Of a stretch of 64,000 nucleotides of DNA, positions 23,844-36,600 are shown piece after piece; the first letter of the stretch is position 1; each line of letters starts with the position of its first letter. Source of the DNA: Ricinus communis (Eukaryota; Streptophyta; Magnoliopsida; Malpighiales; Euphorbiaceae). A program made the translations under genes and the position numbers. The notes beneath the pieces are model-generated. The model saw only the letters and a program-made list of their open reading frames with translations. It was not told the origin of the DNA and did no database searches. Location: positions 8,349,213 through 8,413,212 of the forward strand of contig NC_063264.1 of assembly GCF_019578655.1 (NCBI RefSeq), written 5' to 3'.

Positions 23844-26160
23844 TAAATTATTTATGTACATTTCAAATTAAAGTAGATGAACTACTAGATTTGTAAGTAA
23901 ATTGTTGTAAACTATTATTTTGTTTCCAATTGTATATTTTTTAAATTAAATTAATATACTTTTACAATATATATATGAATCTTGATTTCTTGTAATTAAT
24001 ATACTAGATTTATTTATTGCTAGCTATAAAAATAATTAGTATAAATTTATGAGGTATAAATAGATTTATTTGTAATGAATTTACAATATAAAACGTTATT
24101 TTTTAAGTGATAACGAGTCAAATATTTAATATTTATATGCAGTGCATTTAAATTAAAAATTACTTTCTTCATCGCAAAAATATAATCCACTTTTAATTTA
24201 TATGTGGAATAGAATTAAAAATTAAAAAATTGTTAAACTGAAAGAGGCAATTGATTCTAATTTTTGATAATTATAATTCTCACATAGTAATATTAAATAT
24301 GAGTGATAAAAGAGTTAATTGATTAAATTTTTAAATTTTAAATATTTTACTTTTTAATATAGCAATAATGAATTTTATCTTTATGACATTTCGATTAATT
24401 TGATTGTGATAAATTAGAATAGCTGTATTATATGATATTATATTTAGATAAATGCATTTCAGTTTTTAAAAGAAATATATGGATGTAAATTTGTTAACAT
24501 AGGAAAATACATTTTAATTTATTACAATATTATTTTGAGATAAAAATAATATAAACAAAAAGAAATTCAGATTAAAAATTAAAATCAATGAATAAACATT
24601 ATAATTTATAAATCTTGGTTATAAAAATTATATTTTCAAAATAATAATATTAATTTATTAATTAAATCATCATCTCAATTTTTATTTAATTTTTTTATTT
24701 ATTAATATTATGAACACTAATGAGTAAAAAAAAAATAATATTAACATGCGATGCGCGTAGGAGAAAAGCTAGTATTACTAAGGGAAATCAAATTAGCCCT
24801 CTCGCCTAGGGCCACATGATAGTAGTGAGCTAGCCTAGTTAAATAACAAAATAATTTAGATAAATATACATGAGAGGGAGTTTTTGAATGACATACTTGA
24901 ATTTTAAAATTTTAAAATTTGAACCAGAAATAATCCAATACCGAAATCACCCAAACTTAAAATGACTCATAGTGAAGCAATATAAGACTGAAAGGATCTA
25001 AAACCCAAGCGACATGAGACGGTAGAGAACAAAAAATGATCTAAATTCGAAATAATCTAAACTTGACACCTAACATTATCTAAATTCATATTCAACATCA
25101 ACCCTATTCTAAATACGGAACCAACACAGGCCATGTTAAAACACGGGCCTTGGGTGCACCACACATCAACGAAAAATTGATAGCAAGTCAAATCTCTATC
25201 ATACCGTTGTCATTGTCGGTGGATTCCTCCATAAATTGTTTAATAGTCATATCTTTAAAAACAGGAAACAAAATTGGGTACACATGATCTAATTCAATAA
25301 TATTTTGTTTTTCTGAGAAAGAAAATGTTGTTGTCCCCATAAATATTGCATTCAATGCAATCCCGAGCTTTTCATGTTTTGGATATTGTTTCTTTTAAGT
25401 CACCTATATCATTGTTTTTATTTAATTTAAAGTCTAATTTTAATTGTAGGAGGGTTTGCTTTTTTCTGTACTAAATATATTATTTTTATTATATAATTTT
25501 TGGCTAATTTGTCCTCTCATAAATAAAAAGTAATGTAATTGTTTTTTTTTTTTTTGGAAAAACAAAGATAACACCAAAAAAAATGTATCATACATCTAAT
25601 TAGTTTTTGAAGTTATGTACGTCATAATACGTTAGGAAAGAAGAAAAATATCATTTCATTTAATTCATGGAATATAAGAAATATGTTTAAATAACATTTT
25701 ATATTAAAAAAATTTAAACATTATAAAATAATGTTGGTTGGAAACTGTGATGGGTGTGCCGTGTGTCACGCGGCCGCCTCACAGCCAAACAAGGAGGGAT
25801 ACCTATGGAAACAAAACTCACGTGACACTGCAAGAACATTTCAGATCTACTAAATATTCTGAATGCATAAATAAATGAGACTAAATATTATAAAGAATGT
25901 AGATTCCACAAAATTTGATCATATATAGCCCATGAATGTAGATTCTAACGATTCCACTGAACGTCTTTCACAAAATAACAAAAATGAGAGAGGAGAAAAG
26001 TCAGCTAATATGGATGCTATTATTACAAAAGCATGAAAAAGTATATATAATTAATATCTTCCAATTTAAAATTTATATATAAAATTGAGACATACAAAAT
26101 TTCTCACATAGGTACATAGACATATAAAAAGGAGGACTTTTTGGGCATTTGAAAAAACCC
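23844..26160. other. AT-rich intergenic DNA with a Helitron end
   Basis: Low-complexity DNA, then a Helitron-type terminus at 24745-24772. At 24880-25140 lies a repeat-like stretch with words such as AAACCCAAGCGAC that resembles, inverted, the GTTTCGG/TTGGGTCGC stretch near 20300. A short GC-richer patch at 25745-25830 includes GCGGCCGCC but no coding frame. Confidence 0.45.
24745..24772 (+). mobile_element. Helitron 3' terminus
   Basis: ACATGCGATGCGCGT can form an imperfect hairpin and is followed eleven bases later by CTAG and then T, the usual 3' end of plant Helitrons. No matching 5' end or Helitron coding sequence was identified. Confidence 0.6.
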
Positions 26161-26319
26161 AAGAAACTAATTTGTACATAGTTGGCAAAAATTTAAAATT
26201 GGACAATGAAGAAAAGCAATAGAAAGGGCATAAAAGCTTGCTTTGTCTGCTTGTAATTCATACACAATTAGGATGATATTGCAGTTAAAATATAGTAAAT
26301 CCAGATTTGTGTATGTTAA

Positions 26320-26980
26320 ATATGAGAGATTTTTAATAGATTTATCTGTGACGTCATATAGATATGCACTAAACACTTCGCATATGAGCTTTATATTATC
26401 TATAGCGTCAACCATAAGTTTGACTACATTACGTTCAGTTCGAGCTAAGCGATGAAAAGTTTGATAAACAATAGCACGAACTCTCGTTCTTTTACCTTCT
26501 TTCATGCGAAAGTTGACCAATTTCTTGATCAATTATTTTTGCTCACCATCCAAGTCCCCCATATAGCTTATAATTTCCGAGCAATTGGAAGCCGCTTTCG
26601 ATGACGAGGCCAAAAAATGTATATTATGCAAATCGTTACTGTCCATCTTTATCAGCCAAAGTCCAATAATGTGGAGAAAATTAAGTGAAGTATCCCAGAT
26701 ACAAAGTATGAAAAGGTGTCTATAACTTCCCCGCCAGGGCCTACCCCCCCAACCTAGAGTAGCTAGGTGGGGAAGTAAAATTAATCCTTGTTCATATATT
26801 GGCTTCTCTGGTGCGAGATGAGCCACTTCGAATAGGTTCATTGCTCCGGTCCAGAATACCATTAATCCAGCATGGGCTACATGGGTTCCCAGTAGTTTAC
26901 CGGATAAATTGATAAGTCGGGCATTCTCAGCCCACCAAGCGAAGCCGGTGGTTTCTTAGTCACGACCGGCTAAAGTTATA
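26320..26980 (-). pseudogene. Organelle DNA insertion: plastid psbC joined to mitochondrial rps7
   Basis: Minus strand. About 26980-26650 encodes part of CP43 of photosystem II (PsbC), recognisable by [22 protein letters not shown] and [16 protein letters not shown]. It has a TAA at 26956-26958 where the plastid gene has CAA, and a frameshift after GLG-like GWGG near 26745. About 26565-26320 encodes the N-terminal part of mitochondrial ribosomal protein S7 (GDLDGEQK, then [18 protein letters not shown]). Codon 10 (26533-26535) is TAA instead of CAA, and homology fades after ICEV. The join of a plastid gene to a mitochondrial gene suggests that plastid DNA first entered the mitochondrial genome and a piece was then moved to the nucleus. 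Both parts are non-functional here. Confidence 0.85.
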
Positions 26981-27382
26981 GATACTTTTTAATTAAAATT
27001 TATAATTAAATCTAATTCAATTAACCTAAGTACGTGACATTAATTTTTATTAAATATATGTGTCTCAAAATAATATGGTAAAGAGAATTTACATAGGGTA
27101 GTAAAGTGATTAAGAAAAAAGGTGAAATCACATAATACGGTGAAATATTTCACTAACGTTTTACTATGACCATGGCTGGAAATTATAGGTTATTAATAAG
27201 GAGATCAGTCAACCTTAATGGGTGTGGATCATTCCAAATTGGAAGGGCCGAATCCGGGTATCATACTTCTGAAGCTTGATTTTCTCTATTTATTTAAAAT
27301 ATATTATTTGTTAATTGTTCTTATTTTATTCTCGTGCTTATTAGTGGTATAGTAAATTACTTATACCAATATCAGCTTTGCC

Positions 27383-27390
27383 TATAAATA
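27383..27390 (+). promoter_or_regulatory. TATA box of the EF-hand-like gene
   Basis: TATAAATA lies 83 bases before the ATG at 27473, in a sequence (CCTATAAATACTC) typical of plant core promoters. A leader of about 50-60 bases would follow. Confidence 0.7.
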
Positions 27391-27472
27391 CTCAATTCAG
27401 CCAACTCAGAATACATCTCATAAATATCCAAAACAGATTCAAACATATTCCTGATCAAGAGAGTACTTAATA

Positions 27473-28754
27473 ATGGATGAAATTTTGAAAGCTGCTCTTG
27501 CCTACTTCGAATTTGGCAACCATGAATTTAAGAAAGGTACATTACACTTTCTTGAAATGCTAGACCATTGCACAGATGGTACCATAGGCCAATTTGAGGA
27601 ATTCCTGAGAGAAAGGGGTCATGAGCCTCTATCACCAGGCATCCTTAAGGAGCTAGGCAAGAAGCTAGATGACCATCTCGGGTTCAACGATTTCTTGGTT
27701 TTGCTGTATGTTGTGAAAACCAGGAGGCCTTGTTGTGATCTTTGTCAAGCATTTCTCAAAGGCCTATATTTCACTTGTGCTGTATGCTTTGACGAAGAGG
27801 AGAAAACCTTCAATATGTGCTTAGATTGCACGAGCAAGCAAAAGACTTGTCCTCAAGGCCATGCTTTGTTCATCGACAATTTTGCTTTGCTCCACTCAAA
27901 ATCCAAAGCTATTGAACTCCAGCTGGTAAGCTGCTCATCTGATGTAGCATGTGGTGGCCATTTGACTACATTTCCTTTGTTTTTTTTTTTTTTTTTTGAC
28001 GTGTTTTCTTTTTCATTTCTACTTTTCTGAAGAAGGAAAATCCTCGAAAATGTCGGGTTCCAATGATGGACAATTGCCAGTCTCTACCTAAGGAAAAGGT
28101 CAGCTTTATTTATCGCTTCATGTTCTTAAAAAAAATAAAATTAATTGATTAAATTTATGAAGAACAAAGTCTCTAAAATAGTACGGAACTAATATATTTA
28201 AAGCAAACCACATAAATCAACTTAAAATTAATAAATTACTAAAAAGAAATTTCTAAAAAATCTTTTTTGTAGTAATAATAGTTAAATACTTAGTTTCAAT
28301 CTAACAGTTGATTACCAAGTAAAAGAAGTCATACTCTAAAATAATTTCATGATAATTACACGTAACTTTTCCTTTTACAATTATAATTTTCATTTTACTT
28401 TTTTTAAGTGGCACATGCATATGTAAATATTTTAATTATTTCATAATTTTTTAAAATTTTTATATTTAATAATTTCTAAAATTGTAAATTTACCACTAAT
28501 TAAAATAACAAAGACTAAAAGAAATTAATATTTAGACTCTTAGTTTTTTTTTTCAAATATTTTCTCTAATAATTGATAATTATAGGATTTTTTTCTAAAA
28601 TTTATTTAAATTATTGAAGATCATGAATTTTCAATAAGAAACAAAGTTAGTTTCTTGAAAATTTATTAATTAATAGAATTATTTATCTTATCTTTTGTGC
28701 CTCTAGGATGCATCAGTTAAACAAAATTCAACTATTAACACCCATGATATTTGA
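27473..28754 (+). CDS. EF-hand-like / ZZ-like zinc-finger protein, three exons
   Basis: Exons 27473-27925, 28033-28098 and 28707-28754, joined by GT-AG introns in phase 0, give 188 codons including the stop. Residues about 10-85 resemble a degenerate EF-hand pair (a DHCTDGTIGQFEEFL-type loop and LDDHLGFNDFLVLLYVV helices), with too few acidic ligands for confident calcium binding. Residues about 87-135 hold a cysteine/histidine cluster, CDLCxxF...FTCAVCFD...MCLDC...CPQGHALF, like the ZZ/C1-type fingers of plant proteins that pair an EF-hand with this finger. Such genes occur in families in woody eudicots and are of unknown function. The gene is the only one here with promoter, splice sites and stop all in order. 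A second possible last exon follows an AG at about 29011 (frame starting DGNNSSKVCNIG). Confidence 0.75.
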
Positions 28755-28810
28755 AATATGATTCTTTTTCTATTTGTTGTCTACTTTTAAATTTAGACAA
28801 GTTATCTCTG

Positions 28811-28811
<1 letters not shown>

Positions 28812-28874
<63 letters not shown>
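28812..28874. repeat. (TA)n microsatellite
   Basis: About 31 TA dinucleotides, 58 bases after the stop codon of the EF-hand-like gene and so perhaps inside its 3' untranslated region. Confidence 0.95.
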
Positions 28875-28876
<2 letters not shown>

Positions 28877-29259
28877 CCAATCAGTTGTTATTTATTATGG
28901 GTTTGTTGCTATATTCAGATTCAGCTCCACGATTTATTCCAACACTTGGAAGAGGGTTTTGTTTTTGAAAAAATACAACACATACCAGGAGTTAATTTCT
29001 CTTCTGACAGGATGGGAAATAACTCGAGCAAAGTGTGCAACATAGGGTGATTGGGTCTTAGACCCTTGTCATGGTCGTTGTCGTCATCTTGGTGTGCTCC
29101 AATTCCTTAGCATTATAAAATAAAGAAATGGAATGAGTGTGTTTTGTTATGTATGGCTAAGTCCTTAGCTTTTCCTTCGTTCAATAATTTGCTTACCCCC
29201 CTTTGCATGGGATAATGTATGCTATGAATAAAATAATATATTTTGGTGTTTTTCTTAAA

Positions 29260-32200
29260 GCTATAACTTGCCGTCCGCCAAAGAAAAGAAAAAAAAATAA
29301 ATAAAGAAAGAAAAACCCATTTTAAAAACTCAAGTGCAACTGCAAATGCCATATTCAATTGGACTTTTGAAATCAAAAGAGAAGCTTTATTAAGCAATAG
29401 CCAAATCAGCTAACAGCCTTTCCTCCAAACAATGAGGAGGCCAATGAAAAGCAGTAGGACAAGCGTAGAAATGGGAGGCGCTTGCAAGAGAATGAGCACA
29501 ACCATTAGCCTGCCGCCTAACAAACTGGATAGAAAATTCAATGCTCTGCTTGCTAAGAAAATTACAATCAGAAATAATGCATCCAAAGATCCATGAAAGA
29601 GCTTTTTTCTGGTCTGGGACCTGGTACGCAGTTTTAGTTACAACTCATAAACCCGCCTTCATCATCTCTTAGAACCATTCCAATCCCAATAAGTATGCCA
29701 TTATCCAAGATCCTCGCATCTGCATTACAATTCTTCCTACCATTTCTCAGGTTTTGACCAAACATGTAGAGATCCAGGAGTTGCTAATGAATTCGACTTC
29801 ACTAGTCTAGAAGTCCGAGCATCACACCAATCTTTCCAATAAGGTAAGCCAAGGTCCATAGCCTTAAATGGAGGTGGACAGTGTTTATACCAAAGCATAG
29901 TATTTCCTTGTCTCCAAATACACCATAGAACCATTGAAACTTTATTCAATCCGGCCTAGGAACCATGCTCAAGATTATATAGAAACCACTGTTGGAAAAA
30001 CTCATTCCTCACCACACAAAACATAAGTAATGGGAGAATTACTCCTTATTACTTATAATATTTTTATTTCTTTTTTTCTCTTTTTCTTATTTTTTTTATT
30101 AAATCTTTTTATCACTAAAAATTAAAGATATTGGATCAATTATTTCCCTCTTTATTCATTTTTTTAAAAAAAATTTACTCATCATTTCTTAATTAGTAAA
30201 ATTTATTTCCTTTTTAATAAACTTAATACCTCCCTCTCTCTCCTTTTGTTATTTTAAGGTAAATGAATATATATTTTATTTTTATTTCTTCTTTAGGTGA
30301 ATACAGAAAAATAAAACAACATAGCATCTAATTTTCTTTTCAATTGTTTGTTTGGATGAATGGGAAAAAATAGCTTTATTATTCAAAGTAAGATATAAAA
30401 ACACTTAATTAGAAAAAATAATTTAGACACCAAAATAGTAAAAATAAAAAAACTAAAACACCAAATTCGTAATTTTCCCCGTCCTATCCACACATGCTGT
30501 TGAATTTGCTCCTCAAAATCATGCAAACATCTCATAGTTGCCCTAAATCCAGATTTAACTGAATATATACCATCTTTACAATACTTCCATATTAGCTTAT
30601 ATTGAATGTCACGGCAAGGCAATAGACTACTATTTATAGCTAAAACATCAACTGGAGCTAAAATAGTTTGAATGAAGTTTACATTCCATTTCTTTCCTGG
30701 ACCAAACAAATCCTTAACCTGCTGCAACTCTTCAAGACCAAAATGGACTTAATTGCTTTACACGACCAAAAGCTTTAGATGGAATCCACTTATCATTCTA
30801 AACATTGATCTTGCATCCATTTCTGACTCTCCAACTTTCTTCCTCTACACACTCCTCTGTATAAAACTTGGATTACTTGCAAGCAAGGCTAAATTGAATC
30901 CATGTATATCTTGAAACCCTATTCCTTCATCTTCCTTTCGTCTACAAAGAACATCTCATCTTCCCCAATTAATTCCTTTCTTACAATCTCGCCTTGTACT
31001 CTACCAAAAAGACAACATTTTTTTGCAAGTCATTAAACAGGTTGTCGAAACTCTTCAAAATAAACTACTGATTTTTCTAAACTAACTTGTAGAAATAGTG
31101 AAATCAGGTCGAATTCCAAGAAAACCAATGTGAATAGCTTCTCAAAGTTAAATAGCAAAAATATAAGGTTTTGAATGATTGAACTAAAATTATAAATAAA
31201 TAAGAAAATAACAAAAGCTGAATATTAAAGTAAATAAAAATCAATCTTACCAAACTTCCAATTCAATAGTGCAAATTCCATTCAATTGTAATTCTAATAG
31301 CATAATTAATCGAGATAGCTGCAATTGAGTTAATCTTGTTCCTTTATTTCTTTAGAGTCTATCATACAAGCTATGTAATTCAGAAAGACCGCAATTCTTG
31401 TTACTTGTATCAATCCTTCATTATAATTACGGATCACAAACTCAAGGATAGCAATAGAAAAATTAATATCAAATTAAGTCGTCAGTTCAATCAATATAAA
31501 AAATTCATAAACAATAAAAACAAGAAATAAAGAATACTTGAATTAAAGAAGAAATTCTATTAAGCACAAAGCCTCACAAAATCACACTTAAAATTTATTC
31601 ACTCTTGAATTAGAAATTAAAAGCTTAGCCACACATGGTGGAGTAAAAATTCACTCTTGAATCAGAATAGAAGAACAAACGCATGCAACCTCAGGAAAAA
31701 GAAAAAAGAAAAAATAAAAGCTGTCTCCTTTTGTAAAACTAGCCTCTTTTTATAGGAAGTCAAATCTAAATCCTAGTAAAATAATTCCTACCAAAAAAGA
31801 AACAAACTTCTTATTGATCCCATGAGGAAAGCTTAAAAAAAGGGAAATCTAAATAAATAAAGTCCGAAATAATATAGGAGATAATTTTCTTTATCCAGCA
31901 CTTCCAAAATAAAGGAAATAACATAAAAGTGGGTCCACCATGAATTTAACTCAAAAAATTCGAAATTATCTTCAACAGATTTCAACAGCTCGCAGATTGT
32001 AGAGCATGGTCACGCCTTGTTGAAAATGACATTCTACATAAATTTTCACTCTTCCTCCAAAAAAAACTTAATTTTTGATAAGTGGTACTTTAAAACATGT
32101 CTTTAAGTTGAATTTCACTCAATCCTTAATATTTCACCACCTAGATCAGAACAAACACAATTTCCACAATTAAGCACAATATCCAATTAAAATATAAAGG

Positions 32201-33890
32201 AATTAAATACAATATGTATAACTATTTGTGATCTATCAGTCATCACATAAAAACAGGTAGGAATATAGCTTAAGCAACCGTTTTAATAAGTACTTCCTTC
32301 TCTGCTCGAGATAGTAGTTTATTACTCCAATCTTGTAACCTCCTCCAAAGCCTATCTTTTAGGAAACTAAAGATAGCTTTCTCAGACTTTCTAATTAGTG
32401 AAGGCAAACCTACATGATGCTCAGTATTCAAAGGAATAGAGACTCCTAAAATATGAGTGATTTCCTTTTGCTTATCTAGTCTGATGTTATAGGAGAACAT
32501 AAATCCACAAGGTCATAAGCTTTATTGACATCAAGCTTCAAAGCCACCTCACTCTTACTGCCTCTATTCCTCCTTTTCATATAATGTAGCATCTCAAAAG
32601 CAATCGTGACATTGTCTGTTATGGATATACTCGGTACAAAAACCAGCTGAGAGACTGAGATAAGTTTAGAGAATTATCTCAAGTTTCTTAGCACCTTTGC
32701 GATAATCTTATACAAAACATTACAAAGAGCTATATGACAAAGATCCTTCATATTATTAGGAGCTTCACAATTAGGGACCAAGACAATACTAGAAGCATTT
32801 AACGAAATTGGAAATTCCTAGAATAAGCTCAAAACACATCTTTCCCTACCTCTTTCTAAAAATGCTGGTAAAATGCAAGATTTAACCCGTATGGTCTAGG
32901 TGATTTATCCGGATGCATTTGCTTAATTGCTTTTCAAAACTCATCCAAAAAAAAAGGAGCACTGAGAAACTCATTATCAGAATCATCTACAACTCTATTA
33001 ACATAATAAAAAAAATCCAAACCAGTAGTAAAAGAGGCCAAAGACATATTCTGAAAATACCCTTTGGTAATATTGACCATCCTTGCCTTATCCTCAATCA
33101 AATTACCCATACTATTATGAAGCTTCGAAATTTTGTTTATTCATTTTCCAATAGTAGAAGAGGCATGAACATAATGAGTATTTATATCTCCCTCAACTAG
33201 CCAGAATTTGTTAGACCTTTACTTCCAGTAGGATTCTTCTTGAGCCACAGTAATAGCCAATCGTTGCTTCTCAAAAAATAAACTCCTCAAATAGCATCGG
33301 TCATATCCTGTAGCTCTATGATCTTAGCCTTACAATCAGATATTTAAGACTTGAATTGGAAGGCACACTCCCGACCTCAGTTTGCAAGAACAATAAAACA
33401 AGTTGCCAACTTATAGGCTAGATCGCAATTTGAAAAATTAGACCAATACTACTGAACTTTATCATAAAATCCAGCTTCTTTTCGCCAAGCATTTTCAAAG
33501 TTAAATCTCATTTCTTTCTTTGTCACGATGTTATCATATAAACTCAAAAAAATCGGTGTATGATCAGAAACTGAAGTCACAAGAATAGTCAACTTACGGT
33601 TTTGAAAGTAGTCTAGCCAAGAGCTCGATGCAAAAGCTCTATTAAGACGTTCTTGCACCCATTTTGTTGTCCTATGTCTTCATTCCCACGTAAACCTTGC
33701 ACCTGAAAGCTCTATCTCATGCAACGAACAATCTGAAGTCACTTCTTTTAATCTGTTAAAAAGCCATTCCGGATGCAGTACTCTACCTCTCTTGTCAGCA
33801 CTACCAAGGAGATTATTGAAATCTCCAAAGATACACCATGAAATAGATGATTGAATGACTAGGTTTCTTAACAAATTCCATGACTAAATC
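29260..33890 (-). mobile_element. Broken L1-type LINE
   Basis: Read on the minus strand: APE-type endonuclease end (33874-33449; WCIFGDFNNLL, SDHTPIFL); start of reverse transcriptase (about 32900-32520; RPYGLN, then ALKLDVNKAYD in broken frames); a jump to the RT thumb/connection region (32500-32270; LGVSIPL, LWRRLQDWSNKLLSRAEKEVLIKTV); a foreign AT-rich segment (about 32240-31050); then the C-terminal zf-RVT region (31040-30383; YSVKSGFRATM) and an RNase H-like tail (29950-29400; EFSIQFVRRQANGCAHSLA). Frameshifts and stops are everywhere and the RT catalytic block is absent. The element is inactive. It is separate from the plus-strand LINE fragment at 43020. Confidence 0.85.
31050..32240. 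other. Foreign AT-rich segment inside the LINE
   Basis: This 1.2 kb segment separates the LINE RT remnant from its C-terminal region and has no LINE homology. Near 31590-31740 it has a repeated TTCACTCTTGAAT phrase and a CTCTTTTTATAGG TATA-like phrase, which hint at an LTR or other element, but I could not define ends or a target duplication. Confidence 0.4.
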
Positions 33891-34638
33891 GCTTCACATA
33901 CATAATTTGATATAAGTTAAAATTCATTACTTTGATTTCTAGAGTTATGTATTTTGTTATGCTTAAGCTGCTCAAATTTTTTATAACTACCCTGTGTTAA
34001 ACTGCCCAACTATCTAATCTTTCCTCTTTTTTTCTCTAAATCAGAGAGTCTAGCAACACGAAGCTCTATATATTATGACTTCTTTTCTAATCCAACTTCT
34101 AAATATCATGCATAACACTCGTGAATGAAAAAAGAATAAGTAAAAATCCAGTTAATAGATAAAAAATAACAAGAGGGAACAAATAAGGAGTTTAACATCA
34201 TGTCTCGCACTCTAAAAATATAATCTGAAATCTATTAACTAGCTAGACAAATGTTAGTGATAAAATATGCTAATTCTTAAATATTTTTCTATTGGAGAAA
34301 ATACTACTAATATTATGAACATAAATATTAATCAAATAAATCTAGCTGGATAAATAAAATTTTATAAAACTAAATAAATAAAGGATCATCTCTTTATATA
34401 TCTAAAACTACGTTCTATTTTCATATTTGAAGTCAATAACATCCATGTCTCAAATCTATCAGGAAAAATATTAATAATAATTTAAAGATTCATATAAAAT
34501 CAAGAAAACGTAATAAATAAAATAAAATAATTCAGTAGAAATCAAACGTACGTGGCAATAATGGGCGCAAAAATATCTTATCTAGCAGCTTAAAGTGCGA
34601 AATTCTGTCACATGCGCGCAGACATACTCCCAAAGGGT
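33891..34638. other. AT-rich intergenic DNA, no gene seen
   Basis: Unique-looking A/T-rich sequence between the LINE and direct-repeat copy A. No domain, RNA gene or terminal repeat recognised. Confidence 0.5.
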
Positions 34639-35971
34639 GAGCACCTAATATACACTCCAAAGACAAATGCATACTAAATGTTATCCCAAAGACAATATAT
34701 CATTTGTTTTTGTTATTGAATCAACACTGGACGTCTAAAATATGATCATACAGGCCACATAAATGAGTGTATACCACTCATCCAATTATATAAAATCTTG
34801 ATTATAAATATTAGAAAAATCCAAACTACCATTTTACGTTCCTGAGTTGTATAGAAAATATTTCCATGTTTCTGAATTGAATTTACTAAAACAAGAATTT
34901 TTCTCATAAAAATATTTAAATAAAAATTATACATATAATATAATTAAAAATTACAATGCTATATATTTATCCACTTATTTGGTATGCAGGATCAAAACTG
35001 AATATACCTTCCCTTCAACTCTCTAACTTTTTCTCGACCAGTCATTCATACACGTAATCTTATAAATCATATATTGAGAATTAATGTAATCCTATTTCTT
35101 GAAAATTCTTATTTAATGTCTAATATCTAATATTTAAACTCTAATCTCGTTTTTTTGATAATCTTACAATTATCTTTTAATCTCATTCAATTAATTCTAT
35201 TGAAAATTCGGCAGCATCTTCCTTATAAATTAAACTAATTTCCCCCGTAAAATGGATCTAAAACTTGCAAGAAAATCACAACTCACAAAGTACCATATAG
35301 AGCCACCAATTATTTAATTCAATTAAATCTCCAGCAAGGTAATTTCTTCTAGTCCTTATTCATACAATTAACTTCAAATTATTGATAGCTTTTAATAACA
35401 CTAATAATAATATCCTATCATTATACTATCAGTTATCTACCTACGATAATGTATGTAATCACTAAAATTTTACATTTATGTTTATGTATCTGTGGGTAGT
35501 ATAATCTCATTGAGTGTAGATTAAATTTTCTGAAATTTTAGAACACCACATTATCCACATCACATCATCCACGTCACATCATCCATCTGATTGCGATAAC
35601 CAATGCAAGACTAATTGGGTATTGAAACCACACCATCCTGACACAAAACTCCTCCTCGACTGGAATCTAGAAAGTCGTCTCTGTTCCTCTACAGTCTAAC
35701 ATGGAGCCTAATGTATCACAGATTCATTCCCACAACAACTAAGCTTGTCATCCAGATAATTCCAAGCTAACACAATTTACTTGGAAAGATTTACTTATTT
35801 ATTTAGTTTATAATCATCACTGATAAAAATTATTATTATCTTGAAAAACACCTTTATAAAATTGCAAAATCTCTAGTTATTTTCTTTATATAAAATTCTA
35901 CAATATTACGCACTAGGGTGATGATACCCCCTATCACTAAGGGTTGCAATGCACAATGCATGATGCATGTC

Positions 35972-36178
35972 CTAAAAGTGAGTTATTGAATTATGCATGC
36001 CTAACACTGAAATGCCATAATGAGTTCTCATGGGACTGGGCGCAATATTGTATTTTAAAACACTTTGTTCTACATAGAAAAATAAATAGTATTCGCTTAA
36101 GTTTTTATGGATTTTGAGCGTCCGAAAAATACACCAACCACCATTCTTATGCTTCTTACAACCACAAAACTCAACCAT
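35972..36178 (-). other. 68-codon open frame, identical in copies A and B
   Basis: The frame starts MVEFCGCKKHKNGGWCIFRT and encodes the same 68 residues as 39299-39093 in copy B, although surrounding sequence has small differences. No family recognised. Short, cysteine/lysine-bearing at its N-terminus, no membrane segment. The open frame may be incidental to a recently duplicated or converted block. Confidence 0.35.
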
Positions 36179-36583
36179 ATATACTCTGATCTCTGCTCGA
36201 CATTCTACGTACTAACTTCGGCTTTATCCATTAAGACGATACCTGATGCAATGACGAGGCAGCTCATGACACGACTGCAACTACGCTCTGCACCAATCCT
36301 AAGCTTTGGTGCCCACTGCTGAAACAACAATCGAAGCATCCAAGGTCGGTCTGCACTAATCACTTAGAGAAATGGTACGAGTCTACCGCGCTCCTGATCT
36401 TGCTATCGCTACTGCGCCCATTCTCAATGCAGAATCAAGGACAAGCTCACAGGAAAGAGGAAAGATAGACTCTCTAACAGCGAAAGCTGAGACACTGGAG
36501 TCAATGAAAACAAACAAAACAGATTTGATCCTAGCTCCGTAGTACCAAGAATCTTAACCTAGGTCAAAGGAAATCTAAACCTA

Positions 36584-36596
36584 GACTTTGATACCA
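36584..36596 (-). other. Retroelement primer binding site, copy A
   Basis: On the minus strand TGGTATCAAAGTC follows the LTR end (TGACA) after four bases. It is close to TGGTATCAGAGCC, the usual site complementary to the 3' end of initiator methionine tRNA. The same site in copy B (39651-39639) reads TGGTATCAAAGCC. Confidence 0.65.
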
Positions 36597-36600
36597 ACTT

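Noticed and set aside
28774..28968. Open frame reading through the TA microsatellite
   Set aside because: Tyr-Ile repeat encoded by TATATA; artefact.
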